Assembly (NCBI GenBank): GCA_031216915.1
Contig: CM062294.1
Coordinates: forward strand, 392,699,217 to 392,763,216
From: Pictodentalium vernedei
Taxonomy: Eukaryota; Mollusca; Scaphopoda; Dentaliida; Dentaliidae
Reading direction: 5' to 3'
Length of the DNA stretch: 64,000 nucleotides
A program made the translations under genes and the position numbers. Positions 1 through 10,529 of the stretch are shown in pieces. Below the pieces are notes generated by a model. That model did not search any database and was not told the origin of the DNA. It was given only the letters and a program-made list of their open reading frames with translations. Each line of letters opens with the position of its first letter. Position 1 is the stretch's first letter.

Positions 1-882
1 GGTGTTTATGGGAACAGTACTAGGTACATCGAATGGAATTGTGTAAAATGTTGTGCGCTTAAAATAGGTGGTCCAAATATTAACAGGGAATATCGAACAT
101 ATGCAACACTGCAACCAATAGAAGCACCCATCTGAGTGTCAGGACCATGGCTAGGACGCCCGTCATGGGGGCGGGTAGATGGATTTTTCCGACATAGGAT
201 ACTCACATGGCATCCCCAAGGGAGTGAGGGAAGTGGAAGGCAGGTTAAGAGTGCAGAGTGGGGGGGGGGGGGGGTATTTTTCTTCACGCACTTCATTTCA
301 CTTAGTGCCTGGTTAAGGGTTAAGGGTGTGTATTTCCCCACAAGTAATCCCAGTGGAAAAGAATAGCTTTTCACGTCAATTGGATCCCCTAAGTACCTTT
401 TAATCAAGGGGGAAGTACCCAGAAAGTGGAGGTATAACTATAGCAAATGGCCCAAGAAATATCAGGGTGAAAGTACACGAACAAGTTTTAAGGCTTCCAG
501 GAATTGATGTACGTAAGGTTCAAATTTTTTTAAGAAAAAGTGGATGGAACGAGTCCAGAATCGTAACCAGGTATCAATATTGGAGGGAAGGTGGACATAG
601 AGCTTGTTTGTTCAAGAATTTCCAATTATTGCTAAAAGAATGCACAAACCTTTGCTCTTCGGGGAAGTCATTCATTCGGACAGCAACGAAGGCAAAACTA
701 TTTCCACATGTATTCAGAAATTATATCACGCTGTTGTATTTACTTGAAAATTCCACCGCTCACTCGTCTGTATTAAAGTATTTTAATTACATATTTAAGT
801 AATTTTGTATTGCTTCTAGTATCTTACACTTTGTATCTTCATGTGCTCTTTCACATGCAAGCAAAATCTAAGAGTCGATATT
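1..882. other. No recognisable gene; unassigned sequence
   Basis: No repeat or coding feature recognised. A G run lies near 260-274. The best plus-strand frame (467-802, 111 codons) has no domain, signal peptide or resemblance I can name, and its composition is unremarkable. I treat it as chance. Confidence 0.6.
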
Positions 883-886
883 TTAA

Positions 887-1120
887 CCCTTTACCTACAG
901 CCCAAACCGTTCAGCGCTATTCATAAAAATTACCATTCAATTTTCATAATTTTTCATTTTTTGTCTCAAAAACATAGCTTTTGACCCATCATTAGAACGA
1001 GCTCACCGAGATCGTTCCATTGAGGGTCATAAGCTATGTTTTTGACGCAAAAAATGAAAGAATTTGTTATTCAAGAAATTTTTTTGCAGGTGATGTCTGC
1101 GTTTCGTGTTAGATAAAGGG
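887..1120 (+). mobile_element. MITE-A1 copy, old
   Basis: Miniature non-autonomous element flanked on the left by TTAA (883-886) and on the right by TTAC, a one-base-decayed TTAA. It has the family's subterminal CCAAACCGTTCAGCGCTATTC arm and a central palindrome around the AACGAGCTCACCGAGATCGTT region. Substitutions throughout mark it as an older copy. Confidence 0.85.
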
Positions 1121-1403
1121 TTACATTAGCGGCTTATAGTCCTTTTAAATTTTGCAACAATTACGAAAGTGTGAAAGAACGTTAATGTTGTAGTAGGCTA
1201 TGTCCAACTTGAACCATGGACTGAATCTATGGTGACGAAGCAACTCCGGACAGAGCGATACTTACGCCCAGCTTCTAAAATGTGAAAGACAAAAATTGCA
1301 AAACAAGGTTTTTTCAAACCATACCTTACATCTCATTAAGGAACTAACTCGTCGAGTTCGTATTAATGGAGACCCGGCTGTCGTTTAGATTTGAAAGATA
1401 TAG
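1121..1403. other. Unassigned interval
   Basis: No repeat, RNA or coding feature recognised between the MITE-A copy and the compound element. Confidence 0.5.
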
Positions 1404-1553
1404 ATAGAGGATATGGAATGAGTGTTTTTCTCATATAATATTTATGAAACGAGTCTAAGAATTTTCCGTTTTGGCGAGCCTCTGGCGAGCCCAAACGGAA
1501 AATTCGGACGAGTTTCATAAATGTTATATGAGAAAAACACTCATTTCATATTC
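1404..1553. repeat. Foldback palindrome inside the compound element
   Basis: The left arm (ATGGAATGAGTGTTTTTCTC ...) is matched in reverse complement by the right arm (GAGAAAAACACTCATTTCAT) with few mismatches. The central spacer contains its own GGCGAGCC inverted repeat. The other copy, at 53.5 kb, has lost most of this core. Confidence 0.85.
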
Positions 1554-1608
1554 TATTTATCATATGACACACACACGCACAAATTAGCCACTTAGTATGA
1601 CTTTTTAA

Positions 1609-1821
1609 CCCATCACCTAACTTGAGTTGCAGACGGCACTTGGAAAAAACATCCTCGTATAACTAAAAATTTTCATTTTTTGCTTCCAAAACATAGGTTA
1701 TGACCCCTCATTGGAACAATCTCGTCGAGCTCGTTCCAATGAGGGGTCATAACCTATGTTTTGGAAGCAAAAAGTGAAATTATAAAAAAAACTGAATGGC
1801 GTTTTTCTTGTAGGTAAAAGA
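1609..1821 (-). mobile_element. MITE-A copy embedded in the compound element
   Basis: Flanked by TTAA on both sides (1605-1608, 1822-1825). Ends are decayed (CCCATCACC / GGTAAAAG). The centre is a good palindrome, GACCCCTCATTGGAAC paired with its complement. It also appears, half deleted, in the 53.5-kb copy of the host element, so it inserted before the host was copied. Confidence 0.85.
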
Positions 1822-1877
1822 TTAATACAATATAACCCACCCTAAATAGGACAGATAACGTAAATTCTCCCCAGAAA

Positions 1878-2046
1878 TTATGCAAATGTGACCCAGCTGT
1901 ATTTTGTTTAGCCAATCAAATTGTCTAGTTTTGAAATTGACCAATGAAAGCCCTCAACTCTAATTATGCAAATTATGAAAATGTGGCCCAGTTGTATTTT
2001 GTTCAGCCAATCAAATTGTCTAGTTTTGAAATTGACCAATGAAATT
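1878..2046 (+). repeat. Direct repeat with octamer and CCAAT motifs
   Basis: Two imperfect copies of an about 85-bp unit. Each has an ATGCAAAT octamer (1880-1887, 1966-1973) and two CCAAT boxes (1912, 1941; 2007, 2036). The same arrangement occurs in the 53.8-kb copy. Octamer plus CCAAT pairs are typical of histone and snRNA promoters, but no gene start is visible here, so promoter activity is only a possibility. Confidence 0.6.
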
Positions 2047-2139
2047 GACGGAAGGCTTTATTTATCACTGATTAATATGAAAACAAAATATCAAATGTTT
2101 TAAAGTGAACAAAACGGACGTGTCATATGATAAATGATA

Positions 2140-2560
2140 ATTTGAGATGCCTTACTCAAGTTCGACAAAATATTGGCGCTGTTAACTGGTGAAGGCTAAT
2201 TTAGTTTTGATTTTTAGAATGGGCTCTTATGAGTTTTAATTATTATAGATTATTGAAGAGTGTCTTCAGGAACCCTAATATCGCCCTAACAACCAATGGC
2301 ACCAACCAATGACATCAACCATCACCACCACAGGCCTGCAACCACCGGGGGGATGGGGGGGGGGGGGGGCTAGAAAAATTTCAGACACTGTTTTTCAATT
2401 TTCACAATTTTGCTCTATTTTATCTACCAGTGAATTAACTCAAGTTGTCAATTTACACCTGTAATTACCATTGAATATAATCCCATGACTGATTAACAAT
2501 ATAACAATAGAGACTATTGTTATATGTGAGGTGTTTATTCAACACACAGATTATACCCAA
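2140..2560. other. Unassigned sequence with a G run
   Basis: No gene or known repeat recognised. Contains a poly-G tract near 2355-2369. Confidence 0.5.
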
Positions 2561-2599
2561 CTATGACAATACGAAACATTAATTAATTAACAGAAGAGA

Positions 2600-3765
2600 T
2601 GAGTGGGCACTGGTAACTGAAAGTAGGAGAAATGATCTCGCAAACAGAGGCTTTCCATGGGACAAAGACAGGAAATTGCTCATTTTAATGCCAAATTTTA
2701 AATTTTTTACATGCCGGGTTGAACCATGGTCGACCCGGGGCACATGTGCTTGGCAAAGAGTATCCAAATTAGTGGAATTTAGTCACTTTGTGGAGGTGAA
2801 GGGGGTGGGGGGGGGGGGGATAAAATGATTCTGAATGGTCCTTCAAAAGTTAGTGGACAGATATAAAAAAATTGCAAATAATGAATCTTGTTATTTGAGC
2901 AGAAAAAATAAAACTTTTTGGGGTATGTTGAAGCAGGAATTGATCCTTCAGAAGACAGGAAAATTGCCCCTTTTAATGCCAAATTTTAAAATTTTCCCAT
3001 GCCGGGTTGAACCATGGTCAACCGGCACACATGTGCTTGGCACGGTGTATCCAAATTAGTGGAATTTAGTCACTTTTGTTGGCTTGGGGGTGGGGCTGTA
3101 GGGGGGGGGGGCGGGGTAAAATGATTCTGGATGGTCGTTCAAAAGTTAGTGGACAGAAACAAAAAAATATCAAATAATGAATCTTGTTATTTGTGCAGAA
3201 AAAATAAAGCTTTTTGGGGTATGTTGATGTAGGAATTGATCCTTCGGAAGACAGGAAATTGCACCTTTAAATGCAAAATTTTGGGGTATGTTGAAGTAGG
3301 AATTAATCCTTCAGAAGACATGAAATTGCTCCTTTTAATTCCAATTTTTTTCATTTTCCCATGCCGGGTTGAACCATGGTCGACCCGGCACACACGTGCT
3401 TGGCACGGTGTATCCAAATTAGTGGAATTTAGTCACTATTGTGGGGGTGGGGGTGGGGGGGGGGGGGGGCGTTGTAGGGGGGGGGGGCGGTAAAATGATT
3501 CTGGATGGTCGTTCAAAAGTTAGTGGGCAGAAACGAAAAAAATCAAATAATGAATCTTGTTATTTGTGCTTAAAAAATAAAACTTTTTGGGGAATGTTGA
3601 AGTAGGAATTGATCCTTCAGAAGACAGGAAATTGCTCCTTTTAATGCCAAATTTTAAAATTCTTCCATGCCGGGCCGAACCATGGTCGGCCCGGCGCACA
3701 TGTGCTTGGCAAGATGTATCCAAATTAGTGAACTTTAGTTACATGGGGGGGGGGGGGGGGATAGA
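2600..3765 (+). repeat. G-rich tandem array, about 290-360 bp unit, four copies
   Basis: The marker GCCGGGTTGAACCATGG recurs at about 2712, 3001 and 3363, with a GGGCCGAACCATGG variant at about 3670. Each unit has the same order: a GATCCTTCAGAAGACAGGAAATT stretch, an imperfect palindrome centred on ACCATGGT and bounded by CCGGGT/ACCCGG, a GTATCCAAATTAGTGGAATT stretch, a poly-G tract of variable length, then AAAATGATTCTGGATGGTCG. The third unit carries an internal duplication (about 3210-3335). The open frames here are products of the repeat. Confidence 0.9.
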
Positions 3766-4440
3766 ATGATTCTCGATGGCAAAATGATGGGATTATGTCC
3801 AGGTTGGGGAGGTGGCCCCCTACGTGCCCCCCCCCCCCCCCGCAAATGCCCGACCATGGTTGCAGGCTTGCACCACCGCCGCCACCGCCGCCACCGAAAA
3901 AACAACAGCAACATCAACAGCCATAAATACAGCAGCAGTACCACCAGCCCTGCTTCAACCACCACGACAAACAGCAAGCTCACTCTTATAAAACAACATA
4001 TTCTCAATGGTCTCTCAATGTCTGGTTGGTAAAATAAACAGCAATGGGGATCCTGTGGTGATTTCGAAAAGCGAAACGTAAAATGGTACCATGGTGAAAA
4101 ACAAATTTGTAATGTGTTCTCCATACAGCTGTCATTAAAGGGGAATCAAAAAGTTGATTACAAACTAGGAGCATTATCATTCCTTTATCAAGCCCTGGAG
4201 TGGGTTGCATCAGTGTCGGGGGAGGAGGAGGAGGATTTTGTCGGGAAAATGGAGTCCTTTTTTCATGCATACAATGATCTTATCACGTTGAATAGAGTTG
4301 TCAATTGTCAGAGCTAATAAGATAATGCTATCTAAATTGATGTTGGGCGTTTACCCAAAGAACCGTATGCCGGACATATACCGAGGGGTGTAGTCTGGAT
4401 TTTTAAGGGTGGGTAATAATTTGCGTTTAACGGACCATCG
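3766..4440. other. Unassigned sequence with CAC/GCC low complexity
   Basis: Contains a C run (about 3829-3841) followed by a CACC/GCC/AGC-rich stretch (3870-3980) that creates spurious open frames on both strands. No recognised gene. Confidence 0.5.
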
Positions 4441-4581
4441 ATGACATTTGGTTAGTCCAAACTTCGACCCAAATACCGTAGCATTAGTTGTTTGATGTGG
4501 TATGTCCTGTCCACAGGACGTACCACACCAAACAATTATAAGATGACCTTTGGGTCCAAGTTTGGACTAAGTGAAGGTCAT
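4441..4581. repeat. Foldback palindrome, about 140 bp
   Basis: The left arm GATGACATTTGGTTAGTCC pairs with GGACTAAGTGAAGGTCATC. The inner arms GGTATGTCCTGT and ACAGGACGTACC meet at the centre. Probably a small foldback DNA element. Superfamily not assignable. Confidence 0.75.
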
Positions 4582-5590
4582 CTGAGGGAGTGCAGTGTTT
4601 TGAAAATTCAAGCTCATGAGAGTAAATCTGTGTTCCCAATGCTCTCTTTGGTGAATTTAAATGGCGTAAATTTGTTTTCTGAAGTATTACTGGGGGGGTG
4701 GGGGGGGGGGAGGGGTGACTTAATTCCTACGATGAGTGGGACCTTTTCGAAATTTGGGGAAGTAGCATTACCGCCCCCACGTTACACCCTTATATCCCAC
4801 CGCCCTTAACAGACGTTTCGGCCAAATGTGGATTATTTTACATAATAATATTGTGTCAAATAACCAGGGCCGTAAATTACAAAAATATGGTGGGGGTGTC
4901 CAACGGCTTGGTTATATCGCCCAACATTGGAACATACCTAATTGCTTTTATCAAAGAGTTATACGCTACAAATATACTTTCCATTGATAAAATGCTGTAT
5001 TTTTAAACATGCAAGTATTACACATCAGCTAGGTAGAGGTGCCCGACTATCTGGGTGCTTTCAACAGGTCATGGGTCATAAAAATCAGTTGTTATTAGTT
5101 ACTCTGTCCCTGGATGTAGAATTCTACCGACATACTGAATTTATTGCACTTTCTAATTTATGCATATTTTTGTCGGGCAAACAAGAGATTTTGCACAACT
5201 GAAAACTCCAAAGCGTTTGTATTTTTTCCTTCGGGTATGCAAGGACGCGTGCAATCCTTGTTATTCCATAATTAATTGTCCGACCTCTGCCCGACGAAAC
5301 CCATGGTCGGAAGATTTTATTTTATTTTTTATTTCTTTATTTTTTGGAGGGTGGGGGGATGATGTCACATCTCACCCCCATCCCAGGATTACCCCCCCCC
5401 CCCCCCCCACCCCCGTGTAAGGTGTTAATTGTTTTCAATACATGACGTGTATAAAATAAGAAAATAAAATCATATAAGGCATTGGCGGAGCCAGAGGGGT
5501 TGGAGTGATCAGCACCCCCCCCCCCCACACACACACACCAAAAAAGAGAAAGAAACACAGCCACTATGGTAGCAGAATATAGATGACTGT
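4582..5590. other. Unassigned sequence with several G/C runs
   Basis: No coding or family-level repeat recognised. G-rich tract at about 4691-4713; C tracts at about 5391-5409 and 5515-5526. A TGGCGGAGCCAGAGGGG stretch at about 5484 resembles a hAT-type end, but no partner end is found. Confidence 0.5.
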
Positions 5591-5594
5591 TTAA

Positions 5595-5836
5595 CCCTTT
5601 ACCTAACGTAACGGCCAAAACCGGCCAGCGCTATTCTCAAAAATCGCCAATTAATTTTCATTATTTTTGTCATTTTTGTCTCAAAAACATAGGTTATGAC
5701 CCCTCGTTGGAACGAGCTCGTCCAGCTCGTTCCAACGAGGGGTCATAACCTATGTTTTGGGAACAAAAATGAAAAAAAATTAGTTATTCAAGAATTATTT
5801 TTGCAAGTGTCGTCTGCTTTCAGGTTAGGTAAAGGG
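5595..5836 (+). mobile_element. MITE-A1 copy, near-complete
   Basis: Flanked by TTAA (5591-5594 and 5837-5840). Ends are CCCTTTACCTAACG and GTTAGGTAAAGGG. Carries the GGCCAAAACCGGCCAGCGC arm on the left and the CGTCTGC arm on the right. The central palindrome arms read CGTTGG and CCAACG, so they match at the family's variable site. Confidence 0.95.
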
Positions 5837-6022
5837 TTAAAGCACCAGTTGGGTATTACATAATAATTTTCTAACATGGCTATAATAATGGTGTTATTAT
5901 TGACTGCAGAAATTGAATTTAGTCTTTTTAAATTCGATAAAACAATACCTGTACGATAACTAAACCCCTAGCTGCCGTGATTCATAATTATAGCTTTTAA
6001 ATGACACGCTTGGATATTTTAA

Positions 6023-6249
6023 CACCCTTAAACCCTGCTGTTATCAACCAGAAGTGTTCAGTAACAGCCACTGGGAGAGTCCATATTCGATAGACCAATT
6101 AAAAATATTTTCAACGAGCAGCCTTGGGGCTGTACGTTGAACATATTGATTGGTCAACCCCTCACATTCACTGAGCAGCCATCCTATTTAATAAAATTAT
6201 GACGTATTATGTTCCTTGACAGGAAAATGGGCCTCTTGGGTCCCAAGTC
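6023..6249 (+). mobile_element. MITE-B copy, decayed
   Basis: TTAA at both edges (6019-6022, 6250-6253). It shares with four other copies the GAGAGTCCATATTC, GCAGCCTTGGGGCTG and TTGATTGGTC blocks and the GAGCAGCCATCCTATTTAAT stretch. Terminal bases have diverged. Confidence 0.8.
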
Positions 6250-6960
6250 TTAAGTTTCCAGCAAATTTCCCTCTTCAACTCCTCAGTTGTATGTCAAATT
6301 ACAGTCCCTAAAGCCATCAGATGACTCCATTTGAAGCCACATTTTTTCTGTGAAACATCCATCAGCTCACTCGAGCATATTTATTCATTCTCCTTGCCCT
6401 GCTACCCCCCCCCCCCCCCCCCCTCAATCTAAATTTCGGGTTACGCACGTAAGACAAGGGTCCCGAAATGAACACTGCCTTGGAAAAATTAGATTTAGTG
6501 TGAGGAGAACGGACATAAGGGCACGTTTGAACTGTATTTTGATAAATCAGCCTCTGAGTTCTCCAATTAAAGTCACAGTTTTAAAACCCACCCTCTTCTT
6601 CCATTCTATAGAGAACATTTCCGTGTAAGTTCACATCCAAAACAGAGAAACACAAACCCAACACAAACAAATTCGTAATGTGTTTTTCCGTTCGTTGGTC
6701 GTCAAAGCTTTGTAATAAAAAAGCAAAGCAGCTGTTAAATTCATTGGTTTTTTATTCTCGGATCACAGCAAAAAACATCGGGAGTAACATAAATTTGAAC
6801 AAGTGCACGATCGGTGTTTTGATATGCTTGGAATCTAATAATAGTGTTAACACAACAATAAAATGGTTTACCAGATGTGGGAAATGATAAGAGAATGTGC
6901 TAACCCACGCTGTTTGGTAGGCGGGTAAAACAGCCACATGCTTCACTTCATCAATAACCT
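6250..6960. other. Unassigned sequence
   Basis: No gene or family repeat recognised. A C run lies at about 6406-6423. The open frames at 6350-6628 and 6678-6887 show no recognisable product. Confidence 0.5.
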
Positions 6961-7045
6961 CTCTCTCTCTCTGTCTCTCTGCCTGCCTGCCTGCCTGCCT
7001 GCCTGTCCCTCTCTCTCCCTTCCTCTCTCCCCCTTTCTGTCTGTT
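6961..7045. repeat. CT-rich / (CCTG)n microsatellite
   Basis: Runs of CT followed by six tandem CCTG units and then CT-rich sequence. Confidence 0.9.
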
Positions 7046-7208
7046 TATGAGTGACTCCCGAGTTTCTTATAAAAGGGGACACGATTGAGCGCAGAAGACG
7101 CGAACACTCGAGAAACTCCTCTGGGGATCCGGGGAATACACCACCGCCTGGGGAATTTTTAAAGATGAGAATTCAACTGATTCATTTTGATGCCATTTTG
7201 CAAACATC

Positions 7209-7390
7209 TTACCCTTTCTCCAATGTAACGGCCACGCATAGGCGACCAGCACTTTTCACAAAATTGGATAAAATTTTATTATTTTCCTAATTTTGCAGCC
7301 GTCATTGAACGTGCGCGCTGGGCTCGTTTCAATGAGGGGGCGAGGGTCATAAGCTGTGTCCTGAATGCAAAATGAAAATGCCAGTTTGTT
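7209..7390 (+). mobile_element. Degraded MITE-A relic
   Basis: Recognisable from CCCTTTCTCCAATGTAACGG at the left, a GAGGGTCATAAGCTGTG stretch after the centre, and a CAAAATGAAAATG arm. The central palindrome is mostly lost and no right terminus is visible. Confidence 0.55.
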
Positions 7391-7843
7391 TTGGTATGGA
7401 TCGTGAAAACGAAGGCGGGGTGTGAGACTTCCCACCCCCTGCGCCCTTTTTGGGGCTCTGCTTCTATGTGTCTCTCAAGTGTGAATTAGTTTTATTGCTG
7501 AGCATTTATTTGTATTGACGGTATGAGAGAAGTCAAGAAAATTGTTTTGCAGTAGTTTTTGCGGATGTGTTTAAATAACCATTAAGGTTGTGTCCCCAAT
7601 TTATGAACCGGCCATATTCTCCGACATTCGAATACTTCCAAGCACATTGTGAAATGGGAAATACCGTTGAAGCAGGAACATATAGACGTGGTATACAGTT
7701 AGCGGGGTGTCGCTAAGGAGGGGGGGGGGGGGGGGTGTCGTGACCCCTCACCCGTATAAATTATTCCGGTCCTAACACTTTCGACTGGACGGGAATCGAA
7801 GATGAGGATTCGTCCTTGCTGTAGTTACTATGTACTTTCTTAA
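7391..7843. other. Unassigned sequence with a G run
   Basis: No gene recognised. A G tract at about 7720-7736 lies in a GTGTCGCTAAGG context. Confidence 0.5.
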
Positions 7844-8089
7844 GCCTTTACCTAGCATAGCGGCCAAAAAAACGGCCAGAAAATTAACCAGAATAAGCCT
7901 ACCACAGCCTGAAATATCTCGGAAGGTCCTCAATAAAACCATACAAATAAGGATATCATTAGAACAAGCTCGTCGAGCTGATTCTAATGATATTCATCTT
8001 TGTATGGCTTTATTGAAAAATTGTGAAATTTGTTTCCGAAAACTGTTGATTTTATTTTATTTTTTAAAAATACTGTGTTAGATAAAGGG
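7844..8089 (+). mobile_element. MITE-A copy with a diverged centre
   Basis: TTAA flanks at 7840-7843 and 8090-8093. The left end GCCTTTACCTAGC and right end GATAAAGGG are family-like. The central palindrome is a different sequence: CATACAAATAAGGATATCAT pairs with its complement across AGCTCGTCGAGCT. Confidence 0.85.
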
Positions 8090-8093
8090 TTAA

Positions 8094-8507
8094 ACAAGAC
8101 TAGATTTGATACTTGGACTAATATCACGCACACACCGACAGTCAAATACAACTAGAGGTCTCTAGCATCAGATTCGGGCGGTCGGTGTACTAGCATTACC
8201 AAGTTTGACTAACGGCACCGTAATTGTTAAGTTAATAAGAAGTTGCACCAAGACTACTACATGCATATTTTATTTATTCACAAATAAATTTCCAAGAAGT
8301 CTTTATTTTTTTAAGTACAATACCGACCGACTAATATTTCAAATAGGGCATGTCTTGATGACGGAATATTCTATACCCCCCTCCCCCCCCCCCCCCCCAC
8401 ACACACACTCAAATTGATCGTCTTGCGACGCCCTAATCGTATGTTGTTGTTATCGTTGCTTTTTTATTTTACGTTTTAATATTGAATGTGCTACATCAAA
8501 ATATCGA
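8094..8507. other. Unassigned sequence
   Basis: No gene recognised. A C run followed by (CA)n lies at about 8384-8408. Confidence 0.5.
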
Positions 8508-8830
8508 ACTAAAAATATTGTATTTAAAATGAAATGATTCGACCATCCATTAAGAAAGAACCCTTTGTTACTTTAACTGATTAATTAAGGAGACCCGTGA
8601 TCATCCCACAGAATCCAAGATGATTGATTAATTAAGGATGCCTATAGAATTCCAATTATACATGTCCTCCGCTCCAGTTCTCGATGGCTCGATGTTACCC
8701 GAGATAACTTCATATTAGCCTGAGACCGAGGGTCGAAGGCTGATGTGAAGTTACCGAGGGCCAATATCTCGGCCGATATGAAACTAACCAAGTAATATCC
8801 TCTTTTTTTATTAAACCAAAACAAACAATA
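8508..8830 (+). repeat. Dispersed repeat R1, copy 1
   Basis: Parallels 9898-10245 in the same orientation. Shared blocks include GACCATCCA, ACTTTAACTGA, AGGAGACCCGTGA, CAGAATCCA, a hairpin around AGCCTGAGACCG, and CCGATATGAAACTAACCAAG. No terminal repeats or coding sequence found. Confidence 0.75.
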
Positions 8831-8869
8831 ACAAAAGTTTTCAGATCTGCTATAGTTTGTCAACGGTGT

Positions 8870-9268
8870 TATTGTTTCTAATTCTTTTCATAAAGTCCGA
8901 GGCTTCCTCTTTTCCAATTTCAGCTGTCCGAACTTGGGCAAAGACATGTCGGCTTCTCAACACCATTGCTTTTCAATCAATTATGATTATGAGGGTAATG
9001 AAGTCAGGTGGTTGAGTACGTTTTCGCAATTGACTATATGTGGAGTATTCATAATGTTGGCAATGTACAAGTCATGACGAACTGATGGATGTCTCGAGAA
9101 ATACTTTTTATTACTTTCCAAAGTGTGATTTACTGGGATTTCCGAGTTTGATTATAAACGATAACTTCACAAGTGAATTATGCAATCAACGATTGTGTCA
9201 TGTATCCGTGCGCGCAAACAAAGACGTTTTGCCGTGGATGTAATGGGGACTTCATTGTTTTTGTGTTT
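8870..9268. other. Unassigned sequence
   Basis: No recognised coding or repeat feature. Confidence 0.5.
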
Positions 9269-9272
9269 TTAA

Positions 9273-9507
9273 CCCTTCACCAAATATGAAAAGCTGACGA
9301 CACTTGCAAAAAAAAAAATTCTTGAATAGCTATTATTTTCATTTTTTTCTCAAAAACATAGGTTATGACCCCTCACTGGAACGATCTCGACGAGCTCGTT
9401 CTAATGAGGGGTCATAACCTACGTTTTAGATACAAAAAATGAAAGAAATAATGACAATTAGTTGGCCATTTTTGAGAATAGCGCTGGCCGTTACGTTAGG
9501 TAAAGGG
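9273..9507 (-). mobile_element. MITE-A1 copy
   Basis: TTAA on both sides (9269-9272, 9508-9511). Reverse orientation, with the GACGACACTTGC arm on the left and the AGCGCTGGCCGTTACG arm on the right. The palindrome has a few arm mismatches (CACTGG versus CTAATG). Confidence 0.93.
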
Positions 9508-9554
9508 TTAAATAATATAATTATCGTTAATAATGAAAAGTAACAAACAGAGTA

Positions 9555-9708
9555 ATCGCTTGACTGGACTGGTTACGTGAAATAATTCATTCGAGGCGAG
9601 GGACTATATTGTAAAACACTCGTGCGCATTCGCGCACTCGTGTTTGTACAGCGTCCCTCACCTCTCATGAATTATTTCACTTAACCAGTCCAGTCAAGCT
9701 TACTCTCT
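9555..9708. repeat. Foldback palindrome, about 150 bp
   Basis: The arms AGTAATCGCTTGACTGGACT and AGTCCAGTCAAGCTTACT enclose inner arms TGAAATAATTCAT / ATGAATTATTTCA and a central GTGCGCATTCGCGCAC. Likely a small foldback element. Confidence 0.8.
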
Positions 9709-9897
9709 ATGTAATTTACTGTGACTTTTTCTGTACTGGAAATTTAGTTTTCCATTAATTTAGAAATATGTTTTGAACCTGATATTCGGCCACTTTTGCA
9801 CAGCTGCACAAGCACCGTACAATGTAATTTTACTGTGTTAGGGTACGGCGTGAATATAGGCCTAGCCTGTTTGCCAAACCCAGTTTCAAATGAATGA

Positions 9898-10245
9898 AAT
9901 AAAAATATCATTTAAAAATGAAAAAAAGAAGAAATGAGTTGACCATCCAATAAGAAAAAAAACCTTTGTCACTTTAACTGAATGATTAAGGAGACCCGTG
10001 ACTGTCCCGCAGAATCCAGTGAAAGCCACGGTGATTAATTAATTGAGGAGGCCCATAGTATTCCATATATACATTCATCCTCTCCATTTCTTGATAGTTC
10101 GATGTTACTCGGGGTAACTTCATATCAGCCTGAGACCGAAGTTCAGAGGCTGATGTGAAGTTGCCTAGGGCTGATATCTCGACTGATATCTCGACCGATA
10201 TGAAACTAACCAAGTAATAATCTCTTTATTTATTAAACCAAAAGA
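9898..10245 (+). repeat. Dispersed repeat R1, copy 2
   Basis: Second copy of the 8508 repeat, about 1.4 kb downstream. A short internal duplication (GATATCTCGACTGATATCTCGACC) is absent from copy 1. Confidence 0.75.
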
Positions 10246-10529
10246 AAAAAAATTATAGCAAAGCTATGCAAAAAGGGACGATTGAGTACCCGCCGGAACA
10301 GCCACGGAAATCCCATCCATAAAACCAGTGAACGGGACATCTATTGAGGTACTGCAAATGTGAAAACGTTGCGATTGAAAGCAGTATTTGGTATTTGTTT
10401 AATCATTACTGGTGGTCGGACACGATCTGACAATCGTCTTTCCAAAATATGACGATGCCAGATGATTTTCGAAAAACATGTCTCAAAACAGTCACTAACA
10501 TGCCGCCACATAAATTAGTTTGGCACAAT

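Larger units (their letters stand above)
1404..2135 (+). mobile_element. Compound palindromic repeat element, copy 1
   Basis: This block recurs at 53,487-54,100. It starts with a foldback: about 52-bp arms (1404-1455 and about 1503-1553) around a core that is itself an inverted repeat (AATTTTCCGTTTTGGCGAGC). Next comes a segment bounded by 16-bp inverted repeats, ATTTATCATATGACAC on the left and its complement near 2117-2132. That segment carries an old MITE-A copy (1609-1821) and a duplicated CCAAT/octamer stretch. No coding capacity is seen. The superfamily is uncertain; the outer boundaries come from comparing the two copies. Confidence 0.75.

Noticed and set aside
6961-7045. Polypyrimidine tract with a following exon
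   Set aside because: It is a CT/(CCTG)n microsatellite and the downstream frames are unrecognisable.
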